From the NCBI RefSeq assembly GCF_001522545.3, contig NC_031769.1, positions 66,569,651 to 66,633,650 of the forward strand: DNA of 64,000 bases, written 5' to 3'. This document shows positions 1-11,434 of this stretch, in pieces (position 1 is the stretch's first letter; each line of letters begins with the position of its first letter). The DNA is from Parus major. Taxonomy: Eukaryota > Chordata > Aves > Passeriformes > Paridae. The translations under genes were made by a program, and so were the position numbers. The notes beneath the pieces are model-generated. The model made no database searches. It saw only the letters and a program-made list of their open reading frames with translations, and had not been told where the DNA came from.

Positions 1-1044
1 TATCATGCAAACAGCGGTAGCAGTGGCTACTTTTTTAAACTGTGTCACAGGCCTGGCTGCACTGGAACTGTTGATTAGCTAAAGTCTGGTAATCCTGCTG
101 TATGGAGTTTGTTTATCAGTGGGGTGGTGTGATGGGATTCCTTTCACTTTTCTTCCTTTCTTCTGGCTTGCTTTCTCCCCTGTGACAGAGGTGACTATTC
201 TGGAGAAGTGTTGCTCTTGAAAACTGAGTCTTGGACAAAAGCCAAGGTCTTGATCCAGCTCCTAGTGCAGCAAGTGGGAAGATGCCTATTTATGTGAGAA
301 AAGCTTCAGATGGTCCATGACAAAAGATTTAATGGAGCCTTTTTTAGTAGTTAGGCTTGCTCTGATTTCTTTGTCTGTGTAATAACTTTGCCTTCTAATG
401 TGTGCAGGTCACAGTCTGACACAAATGCCCTTTTGCAGGGGACAGGAAAGAGGTGCTTTTAAAATAAACCCAGATATGTGGAGACCAAGACTTCCATACA
501 AACCATAAAAAGCAGCCTTTAGGAGAAGTAGTAGAGACAGGTCAAACACAAGCTCAAGGAGTTATTAAAGAATGAGAAAAAATTGCTCCGTTAGAGCCAC
601 CAAGGATCTATACCATCCATGTGGCAACATATGGCCAAGGATACAGTTCAACAGTGGAAGATATGAAGATCTGACTTTGCCAAACAGAAACTTGTCCCCA
701 CTCCCCTGCCAAAATTCATCCCAGAGCTCCATTTCCAATGCACAACCTCCCTGCCATGGGAGCTGGGGAGAATGCATGTGTTCTGGAAGCTGGGGATCCC
801 CATGAGGTTTGACTTAGATCACTTAACTGGGAGCCAGTGAAGTGAAGACAAGCTCTAAGGCATAGCTGAGAGGCAAAATTGAATTTCTTGGGAGAAGTTG
901 GCTTCAGCAGGATGAAAGACGCCAGCTCCTGCTGAACTCCTGGAAGATGACATTCTGTTGCCTTACCCTGCTGCAAGCTTCTCCCAGGATCCTGCTGCTG
1001 CTGTGAATCAGGCTGTCTCCTCTGAGTGTCACTGCTCCAGGCAG
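1..1044. other. noncoding tract, no gene seen
   Basis: I see no recognisable gene, RNA gene or mobile element here. A 265-codon open frame on the minus strand (716-1513) runs through the neighbouring 42-bp tandem repeat. It stays open mainly because the repeat unit is a multiple of three without stops. Its peptide is rich in Gln, Gly, Ala and Ser and shows no domain. Shorter open frames have no protein-like features. Intron or intergenic DNA is the simplest reading. Confidence 0.6.
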
Positions 1045-1212
1045 CAGTGCCTTGTCCCTGTGCAGGATGGTTGGAACCCGCCCCTGCAGTGCCTTGTCCC
1101 TGTGCAGGATGGTTGGAACCCGCCCCTGCAGTGCTTTGTCCCTGTGCAGAATGGTTGGAACCTGCTCCTGCAGTGCCTTGTCCCTGTGCAGGATGGTTGA
1201 AACCTGCAGCTC
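1045..1212. repeat. 42-bp minisatellite, about four copies
   Basis: Four tandem units start at 1045, 1087, 1129 and 1171, an exact 42-bp period. Each begins CAGTGCYTTGTCCCTGTGCA and continues through a GGTTGGAACC-like segment. Units one and two are nearly identical. Unit three has a few substitutions and unit four decays after about 30 bp. Because 42 is 14 codons, several reading frames on both strands stay open and encode 14-residue repeats, for example QCLVPVQDGWNPPL. I read this as a noncoding tandem repeat; a repeat-containing exon is possible but has no other support. Confidence 0.9.
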
Positions 1213-2680
1213 CCTGCAGTGAGGGGGAGCACAGCACATGGACCTCACCTCCAAGTGCTCTGCTGGGGCTGCCTGATGGGAAGAGCTCCTGGTCATCCCA
1301 GCATTCACATGAATGTATATAATTTGTGTAGGCTATGTGCTGCTGCTGGGCAATGAAGGTAAATAATCTTTTGCAATAGGTTAAAGGGTCAAAAGACTTT
1401 GAGCTGAAACTAGATGCTGAAGCAGAGATGAGCTGAGCATCTGGTGTGTCTGGTGCTGAGCTGATTGGAAAAATTGCAAAGGCATTTCCTCCCTCTGGCT
1501 TCAGCTTCATCATTTAAGTTACTATTATACATTTGGTGAGGCTTCAGAAGCAGCAAGCAAATCCACAGAAGTAGAGCAGGGGTTCAAATGTGTAAAAAAT
1601 CACATCTGCAGAGCTATTCCCATCTTATTTTTATTGAGCATTGTGGAACATGTGGCTATTGTGTAAGAGATAGCAATTGAATTAATAGTAGAGGTACTCC
1701 AGCCTGTTTTGAGGAAAATAATGAGCTTTTGATGCTGTAATAAGGATAACTACTTTTCAGTTTAAGGTAGGCTTAAACTAGCCTGGCTAAACAGATCTAG
1801 TGTTTCCATTTAGAAATAAATGCCAGAAAAAGCCCTGATATGTTGTGTTTCAAATTAAAAGGATGTATCTCTGTTCAAAGGAATCATAGCTACAGTTTTG
1901 ATTTGATCTACCAGCATTAGCTGAGTATATGCTCTCTAGAAAATAGGTCACAGCAAGAAAGGCAGTTAAATTTAAAGAAAAATATGAGCAGTAGTGACTA
2001 GGGAGATTAAGGTGTTCAATAGAGGAGTGGCACTAAGTGACAAACAGCCCTCTTTCAGTTGGGCATAAATATTAATGCCTTCCACATTCATGCTAGACAG
2101 AGCCTTTTATTAAAACCTACTAAATAAGAAAATTGTAATCTGCATTTCTTAGGTTGGAGGCTTTGAGCCTACTGTGGCTGCCTAGTAGGAAAAATGTAAA
2201 GCTTCTCTTGTAAATGGTGTCTCTTTCATCACTTGTGAGAGTGGGAAATTCCAAATCTGATTTGACACATAGCTTTTCAGGACAGTAGCATATTCAATAA
2301 GTATAAAATAAACACTAACATCAGCTTCCTTGCTGTGGGTATCCATTTGTTCTGTAGCTTGCCCTCCAGCTTTGTTTCTGTGCCCATGCTGTGAGAATAG
2401 CCAGGACTCTTGTTTGAATGTTCCCCTTTCCTAGCTAATACATTATCTCAGCTCTTTAAGAAATATCATTTTGAACATTTTACTCAATATTGTGATTACA
2501 TGTTGCTCTTGTTTGCAATTATACCATCATGATTACAATATCCTGGTCTGGAAAGAGCCCACCATGTCATTCCTAGTGTTGTAGTGCTGTTACTAGGGAA
2601 AATTTGTTTAGGATTGTCCTTTTCTAGTGTGATTAAAGGAATTAAATGCTTCATAAAGTCAGATATAAGTATTTAAGTTA

Positions 2681-2739
2681 AATATATGTACATATACATG
2701 TATATTTGTGTGCATATATATACACATGTATATTTGAAT
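2681..2739. repeat. AT-rich alternating (TA/TG/CA) simple repeat
   Basis: Alternating purine-pyrimidine sequence made of ATATATGTACATATACATG-like steps. It contains a perfect 14-bp palindrome, ATATACATGTATAT. Such tracts can extrude cruciforms and are often length-polymorphic. Confidence 0.8.
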
Positions 2740-4093
2740 ATTCACCAACATTTCCATATGCTGAAGAAGCTTTACACTTTAAATGAAGGCTTTGAAAATT
2801 CAGATACAATTTCTGCACCAGGATGAAAATCAGCTCATTTCATTAACTCTGTCCCTGTTTGTTTCTTGACCGCTTCTTGCTTTTCATTCTTCCCTGTGGA
2901 AGGGAGCTTAAGACTCAACCAATACACTTAACATGTTTCTCCAAACATGAGGCTTATCAAGGCACGGACCTGATGGAATTTCTCAAAGGTATTGCTTTTT
3001 CATAAGTTGTTTGTGCTCTTACTTGAAGCAATAGCAGTGTGCACTGGGGCGCTTCATGCAGGAACAGACAAATTTAGAGAAAAATTGTAACCTTTCATCA
3101 AGAAAAAAGCCTGTTTCTGTAGTTTTATGCTGGCTGATGGCTCTTTATTTGTTTAGACTGGTAGTGTTGTTATTATGAAAGGAATTGGTCTTTGTGATAG
3201 CTTTAGGATGCTGTGAATGTAATGGGAGTTCTAGGAGGAAAAGCAATCATCTCATTGATTTAAGCTATCAATAAAATCATCCTATTCATTCCAGCTGTTT
3301 CAGTGATAAATGTGACATTATTCTCTCCATGATCTACCAGAAACAGGTATTTTTGTGAGCATTATTCAGTCAGAAGCTTTGCAGTAGGTCATGCTTCTAT
3401 GTTGATTACTGGTGCACTCCAAATTCTGGTGTGCCCAAGCAATAGCTGATTTGAGATGGCAGGTTACAGTCATGAGGAAATCCTTGCAGAAAATATCTTT
3501 TTTACTCTGAGCAGGACTAGAGCTCTGGTGTTTAAAGTAATTTGAGTAACAATGAAGATCAGTCTCAAACTGAGTGATGAAACAGGGTTTACAACCTCAA
3601 ATAAGCAAGATGGCCTTAGGATGATGCAAAAGTAAGCAAAAAAGGAGATATGTCCTGGGAAGTCTGCTTCCAGGACTCCAGGCAGCGAAGTCAGTGGCCA
3701 TCTCTGTATACTGGAATCTGAGACCAATTGCTCATCCCCAAAGCAGCTGTCCTGAAGGTGGGGAAAGCAGGCATAGAACGGTGATCTTGTATTCTGGTTG
3801 GCATCCAGCAGACAAGCACTTTATAGGGAAGGCATAGGAGTGCTACAAGAAAATACCATCAGCTTTTCCCTGAAATGCAAAGAAATCCCACTAGATTCCA
3901 GAGATAAGCCACTCTCCTATAGTCATTGGACCAAGCCAGGACAGTTCTTTAGAAACAGTTTTCTCTCTTAATCTTGCCAGCAATTTTAATTCATGCAGGC
4001 AAAAGAATTGGCATTTGCTATTAAAGTTAACAAGATATTTCTCATTTATTACACTGATTCTCAAAAGCAAAACCAAATAAGTCCCTTTCCCTG

Positions 4094-4140
4094 TGGTTTG
4101 GGTTTTTTGTTGTTGTGGGGTTTATTTTGGTTTTCTTGGT
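4094..4140 (+). repeat. GT-rich low-complexity tract
   Basis: A run of T and G on the plus strand (GGTTTGGGTTTTTTGTTGTTG and onward) with almost no A or C. It is one of several similar tracts in the window, nearly all with the T/G strand on plus. Confidence 0.7.
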
Positions 4141-4606
4141 AGTCTGTCTGTTCAATAATTTAATGACTCATTAAGCATCTTGGAGGCAGAAACCAACATA
4201 TTGTACTAAAGCTAATACAAGTCAGTCCTTCCTCTTGGCCAGGACATCATAAAAACTGTGAAATACTGATGTATCACTTGGAATACAAGTTTCCAAAAAA
4301 ACAATTCTGACATTTTCTATATCCTCAGAATGACTCTTTGTGCTAAGCAAAATGTTACAAACAAACACTGAAACTGTCATTTCCTGATGCCCACTTCTGA
4401 ATGCTCTAAATACTTTCTCAGCTGTCCCTTCCACTTAGCTGTTCTTGTTTGTTGTTCCCTACTGAATGGCAGGTTAACAATAGAAGGAAGGATAGATTAA
4501 TTGTCATAGGCTGTTGTCCAGAAAGTGTTTCTTGAACTAAGCTCTGCCCAGAATTAAAATCCACATATACCATGTCTGCAGCAACAGAGACTGTGTCCAG
4601 GAGGGT

Positions 4607-4626
4607 TGCTGCTGCTGCTGCTGCTG
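4607..4626 (+). repeat. short (TGC)n trinucleotide repeat
   Basis: Six uninterrupted TGC units plus TG. The repeat lies in short open frames on both strands, which would read as poly-Ala or poly-Leu, but nothing around it supports an exon. Confidence 0.85.
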
Positions 4627-7600
4627 TAATCCCTGAGGCCATTTGGATCTTTCAGACATCAGTAAAATTGAAAATCACTTTTCAATCAATAGATACCTCC
4701 TCTTATCATGAGGATGTTGGATTCTTGATAGATATTTTAAACTGCCAGTTTTGGGTGTCTTACAAGACAATGGAGAGGACCAAAGTTAAATATTTCAAAA
4801 ACCTAGTGGTTTTGAAGTGGGGTGATCTTCATGGAGAAAGTTAAATGCCTGTGATATCTTTTTATTTTTCAAAACTCAGATATATTTATTCTGTGTGGGT
4901 TGTGTTTCACTGCATTGTTTCCTTAAAAAATATTTCATGATGTATTTAACAATGCTATCTATAGCTCGCATTCAAAGATCAGTGCATAGAGTTAGGAGCA
5001 GAGGTGAGCCATATAATATTGTACTGGGGCAGTCTTTTGCCATTTCAAACATGTTTCTAGATAGTGAGGAAGGAAGGTCTTGAAAATAGAAGCTTCTAAC
5101 TTTTCATGGCTATAAAGAAATGATCATACACCTTGGGTCTGAGTGTGATGAAAACGTTACTAATGTTTTAGGGGGAAAAAAGGTTATTTGTAAAGAAAAA
5201 GCTCCTAAAATGAGCTTGACCTTCACCTATAGTTTTATTAGAGTGTGGTTGACACAGAACAAAAATAAGGATGCAGTAGTGCTGTACAGGTGAGCTTTCT
5301 GGTAGACAGTAGTCTGGGGAGGATTGTAATTGCTTCAGACTTGAAGAAGCTATATTTGAACTCGCTTCCAGCTGTTATAGAAAACCAGTTTGGAAACCCC
5401 ACTCTGCTTCTGATCTTTAACCTTGTATTTTTCAGCTCAGAATAGTTGTGTTTGGATTACCCTCAGCAAGCACCAGGGTAAGGAGCTCATTGGGATCCAG
5501 GTAATGGGAAGATAGACTGAGCGGTGGGGATGGTCCCTGAGACCCGTGTTCTTCTTGCTGCACGGGGCAGATCAGACCTGCAGCTCCGAAAGGAACACCT
5601 TCAAAGCAGGTTTTGCTAACAGAACTCTGTGCCCTGGCCAGAGGATTCAGGGGCAGTTTTCTTGAGGTGTCCTGATCCCTCAGTTCTGGTTCAGGAGCAA
5701 ACATTTTTACCAGGCACAGCAGCTGCTGCAGGTGTCCAATACACCAAGCTGAACAGGAGGCATCCCCTCATACTGAAGAGGTATGATACCAATCTTGTGG
5801 ATTTCTTGGGTCAAATGAAACACATACATGCAATCTGCTGTCTACATGTCCAACTCTCCAGTCAGAGCATGATGGTATCTGACCTGTCAAGACCTGTTTA
5901 GATAGAGGACAAGCCCATCAGCCCATCTGTGTGTCATATATGGCTCCAGATGGAGGGCTGGTGGCAATTTAGCAGCTTGTGTGCCTGGACATGTCATCCA
6001 GCTTTACATGATTGGCTGGCACAGTACATTCTCTGGATTTAATTTACAGTGAAACCAGAGCAACAGATTAAATAACAAAGATAGTTTGGTAAATAAGGTT
6101 TCTATTTACACAGATTTTCTTTCCCCCCCTGGTTGTTTCCCCACACACAGAAGAACCTTGGAGTTCATGCAGTTGCTCTGCTTGGAATTGTCTGCACCTA
6201 GATTTGGCTGCAGGAGGCTGCCTGTGTTTCGGACTACATCTCATTCCCTTCATCTTCCTCATCAACATCATTCACCCTCTGATGGGTGAAGTCAGTCAGC
6301 CACTGATTTGCACCAGCTGTGGTTTTGATGCAGTGGTGTATGAGTTTAAGTAGGTAATATCAAGAGAGGCTTCTTGCTGCTGCACATTTTATTCAGGGGT
6401 TTACTTTCTTTATGGAAACTGTTTTAAAATTCTCTCACACAGCACTAGAAAGTGTCTTTTCTTCCAGAGATATGATGAAAAGTTAAATAGGTCATTTTTT
6501 ATCTTGAAGATATAAAGCTTGGAAATGAAATATTCTGAAATAGTATCCACTTGGTAAATCTAGCGAGGGGTATTTTTGTCATTCCTTGATGGTGCCATCA
6601 AATAGAGATAATGCTACTGCAATTTGGGATTACTCTGTGGCACTGGGTCACTGTTGGCTCCTGGTTTGAAGTAGGCTTTCAGTGATGTGAGCTTTCAGTA
6701 GTGAAGTGAAAAATATTGTGAAACTACGGTTGGTCTTTGGTGACTTTGGAGAACAGCTGAACATGTGTGTTCACCTCCTGCTCAGTGTTTGCTTCACTTT
6801 TCCTTGTAAAAGGAGTAAAGACAGAGCAAATTGGAAAGTGAGTTGAAAAGTAAGCCTCTTGTTTGATGAGGAATAGCCTGAGTTGCTGGCTGCTGAGCAG
6901 TCTCCCCTGAATCCCTTAAATCCCAATGGTCACTTCCCTGTGTTATGTGCTACCTAGATCTGGATGCCTGGGAGATGAGCTTTTTGAATCCAGCTATTTA
7001 AGGAGCAAGATATAAGCTTATAGAAAAGTTCTTTATTTTCTTACTGATAATTATCTTCTGCTGAGTGCTCTTCAAGAGCGTAGCAGAAGGCACAAAGAGT
7101 TCCTCTCCTGGAAAACAACTTGTTTATATGTTTATCCTGGCATTGTGATTTAGGTCAGAGAAGACTGGGCTTGCTTTTTCTGAATCTCTGTCTCTTGTAA
7201 ATATGACATTGTTTCTAATCTTTCAAGCAACATAAATATGCAAAAGTGTATGCATGGATACATTTTGTCTTTAGAAAGAAATACCTCCTCTTTCTGCCAC
7301 TACCTATTTCTTGGGGCCTTCCATACATCCCAGGGTATGGCATTTACCAGCTCCTATCCCTGCTATGACACAGCTGCAGCTCAGAGCTGTGTGCCCTGCC
7401 CAGGATGGGGAAAAAACATTCCAGCTATTCCTAATCTTCTTTCACTGAAAAAACTTACAGAGGCTTAAAGTTGATGTTATTAGTGGCAGGGCAGATGAGG
7501 GATTGTTGAACACCAGGGCTCCCATAAGACCTGATAGGTATTTTGTGTTGCCCTTGCATGTAAGGTGGTCATAGCCTACCACAAGGACAATTTCTGACTG

Positions 7601-7894
7601 TGTTTTTGTTAGAGCTGTGCCTGTCCCTGTGTAGCACCTCCTCTTCGTTCATAGTACCTCTGGCTTTCTGGCTGACCATTTATTTCCAGGAGCTGCACCT
7701 CCAGCTGTACAGACAGCTCTGTGTTTCACCTCTGCATTCTACCATCTGCCGGGGTTTGTGTTGCAGTAACCAGAGCATGCTCTCCTAGAGTGAAAGATAA
7801 CTCATGACAGCTTGCAAAACCCCTGCAGACGTCCCCTAAACCAGACTGCTTGCTCATTTTAGTTTAAGCAAACACAGAAGACCACAAAGAGAAG

Positions 7895-7960
7895 GGCACA
7901 GGCTGTCCAGGTTAAAAGTGACAGGTTCAATCCCACCTCCAGCCTCTACTGTGTTTTTGT
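7895..7960 (+). mobile_element. possible tRNA-derived SINE head (ancient)
   Basis: The sequence GGTTCAATCCC at 7924-7934 fits the B box of a tRNA promoter and is followed by a MIR-like run (ACCTCCAGCCTCTACTGTG). The A box is not convincing. About 110 bp downstream in the same orientation lies a better MIR 3'-half match, so the two could be parts of one broken element. The call rests on remembered consensus features, not an alignment. Confidence 0.3.
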
Positions 7961-8082
7961 CTCTTCCCCCTGCTTGGCAACCTTGCAGTTGGCTCTGCTT
8001 CAGATCATGAGCCCACAGGATCTTCTTTGGATCAGCAGCCAGTCATATTTAGGACATCATCATCTCCAACTTTGTTTCTGGC

Positions 8083-8172
8083 CTGCAGTGTGACCAGGAA
8101 GATTTCTTGGCTCTTGTTGCTCAGTTTCTCTCGTCATAAATGGAAATAGTGACACTTCTCTGAAGTGCTACA
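8083..8172 (+). mobile_element. MIR-like SINE remnant, 3' half
   Basis: The order of short matches follows the MIR consensus: GTGTGACC, then a TTGG-containing segment, then GCTCAGTTTCTCTCGTC, then ATAAATGGAAATAGTGACAC, then TCTCTGAAGTGCTACAAG. MIR-family SINEs are ancient and shared across amniotes, so heavy divergence is expected. A profile search with a MIR model would decide the call. Confidence 0.45.
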
Positions 8173-8772
8173 AGAATCTATGGGCAGTAAAGACTGCAGT
8201 CAAATCAAATCTTATAGCTGGTCACTAAAATCTTGTAGACAGGAGGGATGAGACAGCAGCAGTAGGAGTCACTGGTATAATGCAGAGATTTCTAATTCCA
8301 CTGGGTGGCAGCTGAGACTGAGCTTAGGTGAGGAGTAATGCTTTCTCCTTCGGGTTGAATGTAGTGACTTCTTGCTCGAAGAAAACAGATCCAGAACCAA
8401 GCCTACTGCAAGGTGCCCATCTAAGATGGCAATTTTCTTTTGTTTACATTATTTGAATGCCCTATTTAATACAGACAATAGAACAAGAAAGAGCAAAAGA
8501 ACAATCTTTTCAACCAAAAACCCTATCAAACCTGCTGGGTTTGGATTGCCAGTCATTTACAATACTTTTAAAGGCTTATAAGCAAAAATCACATCAGCAG
8601 AAGTCCACCAATTTTTCATTTGATTTATTTCCTAATGCAATCTTGGTTTGAAAACCAGGCCATGAGAAATCATGTCTCAAAACTGCATTTGTTGAGGAGG
8701 CAGATAACCAAACAAACACCTTCTTTTGTGTGGAGTGGATCATATTGCCCACAGCCACCTTCCCCCAGCTGT
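8173..8772. other. noncoding tract, no gene seen
   Basis: No feature recognised. Short overlapping open frames (8372-8651) have no domain. The tract leads into the strong inverted repeat at 8773. Confidence 0.5.
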
Positions 8773-8846
8773 ATCAGACCCTGGCAGAAACCAACTTTAT
8801 TCTCTTTGTATAAAGAGCCACTGGTTGGTTTCTGCCAGGGCCTGAT
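8773..8846. repeat. 74-nt near-perfect stem-loop (inverted repeat)
   Basis: The left arm 8773-8795 and right arm 8824-8846 are reverse complements over 23 positions with one mismatch (8778 against 8841). That mismatch is A opposite C on one strand and G opposite T on the other, so RNA read from the minus strand could pair it as G-U. Inside the 28-nt loop a second perfect 6-bp stem forms (CTCTTT at 8802-8807 with AAAGAG at 8812-8817) around a GTAT tetraloop. The size and two-part shape resemble a microRNA-type or siRNA-type precursor, or a small palindromic transposon remnant. I do not recognise the arms as a known microRNA. Chance formation is very unlikely. Confidence 0.85.
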
Positions 8847-9114
8847 TTTCTGCTCAAGGGGTAAAGAAAATCCTCCTGTGAATGACAGCAGTCTTATGAA
8901 CTACGCTACAAAGCTGTAGCAAGAATTGTTCAGAGCTGGTTAAATGCTGTATTGGTGCTTCAGGCAGAACTGCTCTCTGTGTCTCCAAAGGAAAATAAGT
9001 CTTATTATCCTTAATTGGTGGCTTTCCTCCTGTTTCTTGAGCACATTGTCCTTTCAAGGAATTCTTGCACAAGCCCAAGATTTCTTTCCATTTGGGCTTT
9101 TGGAGGAAAAATAA

Positions 9115-9117
<3 letters not shown>

Positions 9118-9166
<49 letters not shown>

Positions 9167-9174
9167 TTCTTTTT
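9118..9174 (+). repeat. (CT)n microsatellite
   Basis: About 20 uninterrupted CT dinucleotides (9120-9160) followed by an imperfect CTTT-rich tail to 9174. It is a polypyrimidine/polypurine tract able to form triplex DNA. It makes the flanking open frame (9015-9305) read as a Leu-Ser repeat, which is an artefact. Confidence 0.95.
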
Positions 9175-10352
9175 GCTGCCTGGAAATGAATCATGCCATG
9201 GACTTTGACATAGAGCTTCTCATTTTTTACTGCATAGTTAGCTGCAAATGCCTCACTTTAAGATATTTTATTCTCCCTTCTGTTCTTAACTCTCCAGTTC
9301 ATTGAGAGAATGTTGTTCATGTGGGTGCAGTGGGTAGAAAGGGGCTGCAGAAGTGCTCTAGGAAGAATCCCTTCTTCAGAAGAGCTAGCACAGCTGTGCA
9401 AGGCTGGCAAAAGCAGCTTTCATAGGAATTGCCTTCAGAGCGGGCAGAGGGCATGACAGGAACAGCAAGGCTGTGTTTCACCTGCCCCTGGAGTATTATT
9501 TATTCTCCTGCCATAAAAGAGCCATTCTCAGCCTAGTCTTAACATCAGAGAGTTATCTGACACCTGGGTTCTTCTTTGCCCAGCAGATTTGGGCTGCAGA
9601 GGAGAAGCAGGCTGCTCTCAGCATGGGTACAGGAAGTCCCTGCAAAGTTGTGTAAGGCTGGCCTGGGTGTCAGTGTATTTGCTTACCAGCATGAGAGGCT
9701 TTGGATGTGAGAAGGAATGCCATTTATAATTAGAGAGTGAGAGGGCATGGAGATTCATTCTTGGAGATTGGGTGTTAAGGTCTGATGAGAGTCACAGATG
9801 AAAAAAAATGGTTGCAAAGCTAAAAAAAGGCTGGTTTCAACCCTGACACATCTTGCATGTTCCTGCTGAAGACATGCCAATGAGCTTGCAAAATGAGGGG
9901 CCCCCTTGTTTGTGTCTGAATCGATTTTTGAAAGGCATTTGATGGCTGGTATGGATGAGCCTGATGGAGCACCCATCAGGCCTTCAGCAGTGCAGCTACA
10001 AAGGTGTGGAGATGTGGAGTGGAGTGCAGTGCAGGAGCAGGTGCCCTGGGAAAGGAGTAAGTTTAGATTTAGCATCTCTTTCTTCACTGCTCTGTGACAC
10101 TGCCTTACATCAGGTGAGTAAGAAGCAATGCAGGCTCCAGCAGTGCAGGCTGACACTGTGTAGGAGACAATGAGGATAGTTTTACACTTAAACTTTATAG
10201 ACCACTTACTGCTGTTAAGTGGCACACTAAAAACTAGAGAACAACAAAAGCAAGGACGTTGGATTCGCACCTCTTGCACTCATGAATTGTCGTGTCAAGC
10301 AGTGCTAATACACTGGAAGGCAAACAGTAGCAATGAAACCGAATTCTCTGCC

Positions 10353-10372
10353 TGGACAGTGTACACTGTCCA
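10353..10372. repeat. 20-bp perfect palindrome
   Basis: TGGACAGTGTACACTGTCCA equals its own reverse complement with no spacer. By simple base-four odds about 0.06 such sites are expected in 64 kb. It could bind a dimeric factor or be coincidental; the sequence shows no target gene. Confidence 0.85.
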
Positions 10373-11416
10373 AAGGGACCCCAGATAAAGAGGAAAAACC
10401 CCAGAAAAAACTGAGGCTAACTTGAACTCTGTAAAGAAACCTAGCTGAAACAAAACAATTCAACATAGCTTGGCATACAGCTGTGATAGCTGGTGCCCTC
10501 CCAAAACAGTAAAGGACTTAAAAAACTTTTGTCCATCAAATGGAAAAAAAAATCCTCCACTGGTGATGAAATTGAGAAAGAACCTACCACATGTTCACTG
10601 AGCTGAAATACAACAGAAGAGCAGTATACAAACTCCCTCCAAGAAGCTGTCAAACCCAGCCCAGTGCCCCATGAGGTACAGAAAAAGCCTAAAACCTTTC
10701 TAGGGAGAAGCAGAGCAGGTTACAGCAGACAACAGAAGACTTCACCCTACACAGCAGTGGTGGCCTGGGGCAGGTGCAATTTAAGTGTGATAGAAAAAGT
10801 GTGAGCGGAGCTATTCACCTCTTGAGAAGCTATTGTAATTTTTTGTGATCATCTGAGACTGCAGACTGTCCCCTGCTTGGTGCAGCACCATGCCCTCAGG
10901 CAGCCTCCTTCAACCCCCTCCTCCTTCCTTTCTCCTTCTGCTAGCTAAGAACAGAGCAGTAAAGGAAAGCAGCTCAAAAAGCTCTTTGGCTCCCTGCCCC
11001 GACCCTGGCAAGCAGCTGTGCAGTGTCAGGAGCCTGAGGTGTGCCAGCAGCAAGCTCTGCTCTGCCACCCTGGCAGCACAAGCTTGCCATGCACCCCAGC
11101 CCAACCTGAGGGCACCCTCCTCCCCAACCTGGTTTGCCAGTGTGTTCCAGGCTGCTTCCTGCTGAGTCTGCAGCAGGTGATGGTCTGATTAAACTATAGA
11201 ATGAGAGATAAGCAAAAGGGTTTAATACCACTTGTTTTTGCACTGGCGGAACCATCAGGTAAGAGCACAGGGACTGTCTTCCCTCGTGCTCCTCTCCCAT
11301 CCTTGAAATCCTAGAGGAAATATTTTTTCTTTAATGTTATTTATTTTATTAAAATTAATTCTATTTACTTATTTAACTAGGTTTTATAGCTAATTAATCT
11401 GAAGTTGGTGGTTAGA

Positions 11417-11434
11417 AGTAAAACTAGTTTTACT
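11417..11434. repeat. 18-bp perfect palindrome
   Basis: AGTAAAACTAGTTTTACT is self-complementary without a spacer. It lies at the edge of the AT-rich patch that follows the GC-rich block at 10.9-11.26 kb. About 0.24 such sites are expected in 64 kb by simple odds. Confidence 0.8.

Larger units (their letters stand above)
1213..7860. other. noncoding tract, no gene seen
   Basis: Apart from the simple repeats listed separately (2681-2739, 4094-4140, 4607-4626) I see nothing I can name. Open frames are all under 100 codons and lack domain signatures. The stretch 5440-5720 is more GC-rich than its surroundings but has no clear exon structure. Intron or intergenic DNA is likely. Confidence 0.55.

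Noticed and set aside
1045..1212. CRISPR-like array
   Set aside because: Units are directly adjacent with no unique spacers, and the host is eukaryotic.
716..1513. 265-codon open frame on minus
   Set aside because: It is held open by the 42-bp minisatellite, is compositionally biased, has no domain, and overlaps equally open frames on both strands.
4607..4626. Coding poly-Ala or poly-Leu trinucleotide repeat
   Set aside because: Only six units, with no flanking protein-like sequence or conserved exon features.
9755..10279. 174-codon open frame on minus
   Set aside because: No domain or signal; its Cys and Ser are scattered and overlapping plus-strand frames are equally open.
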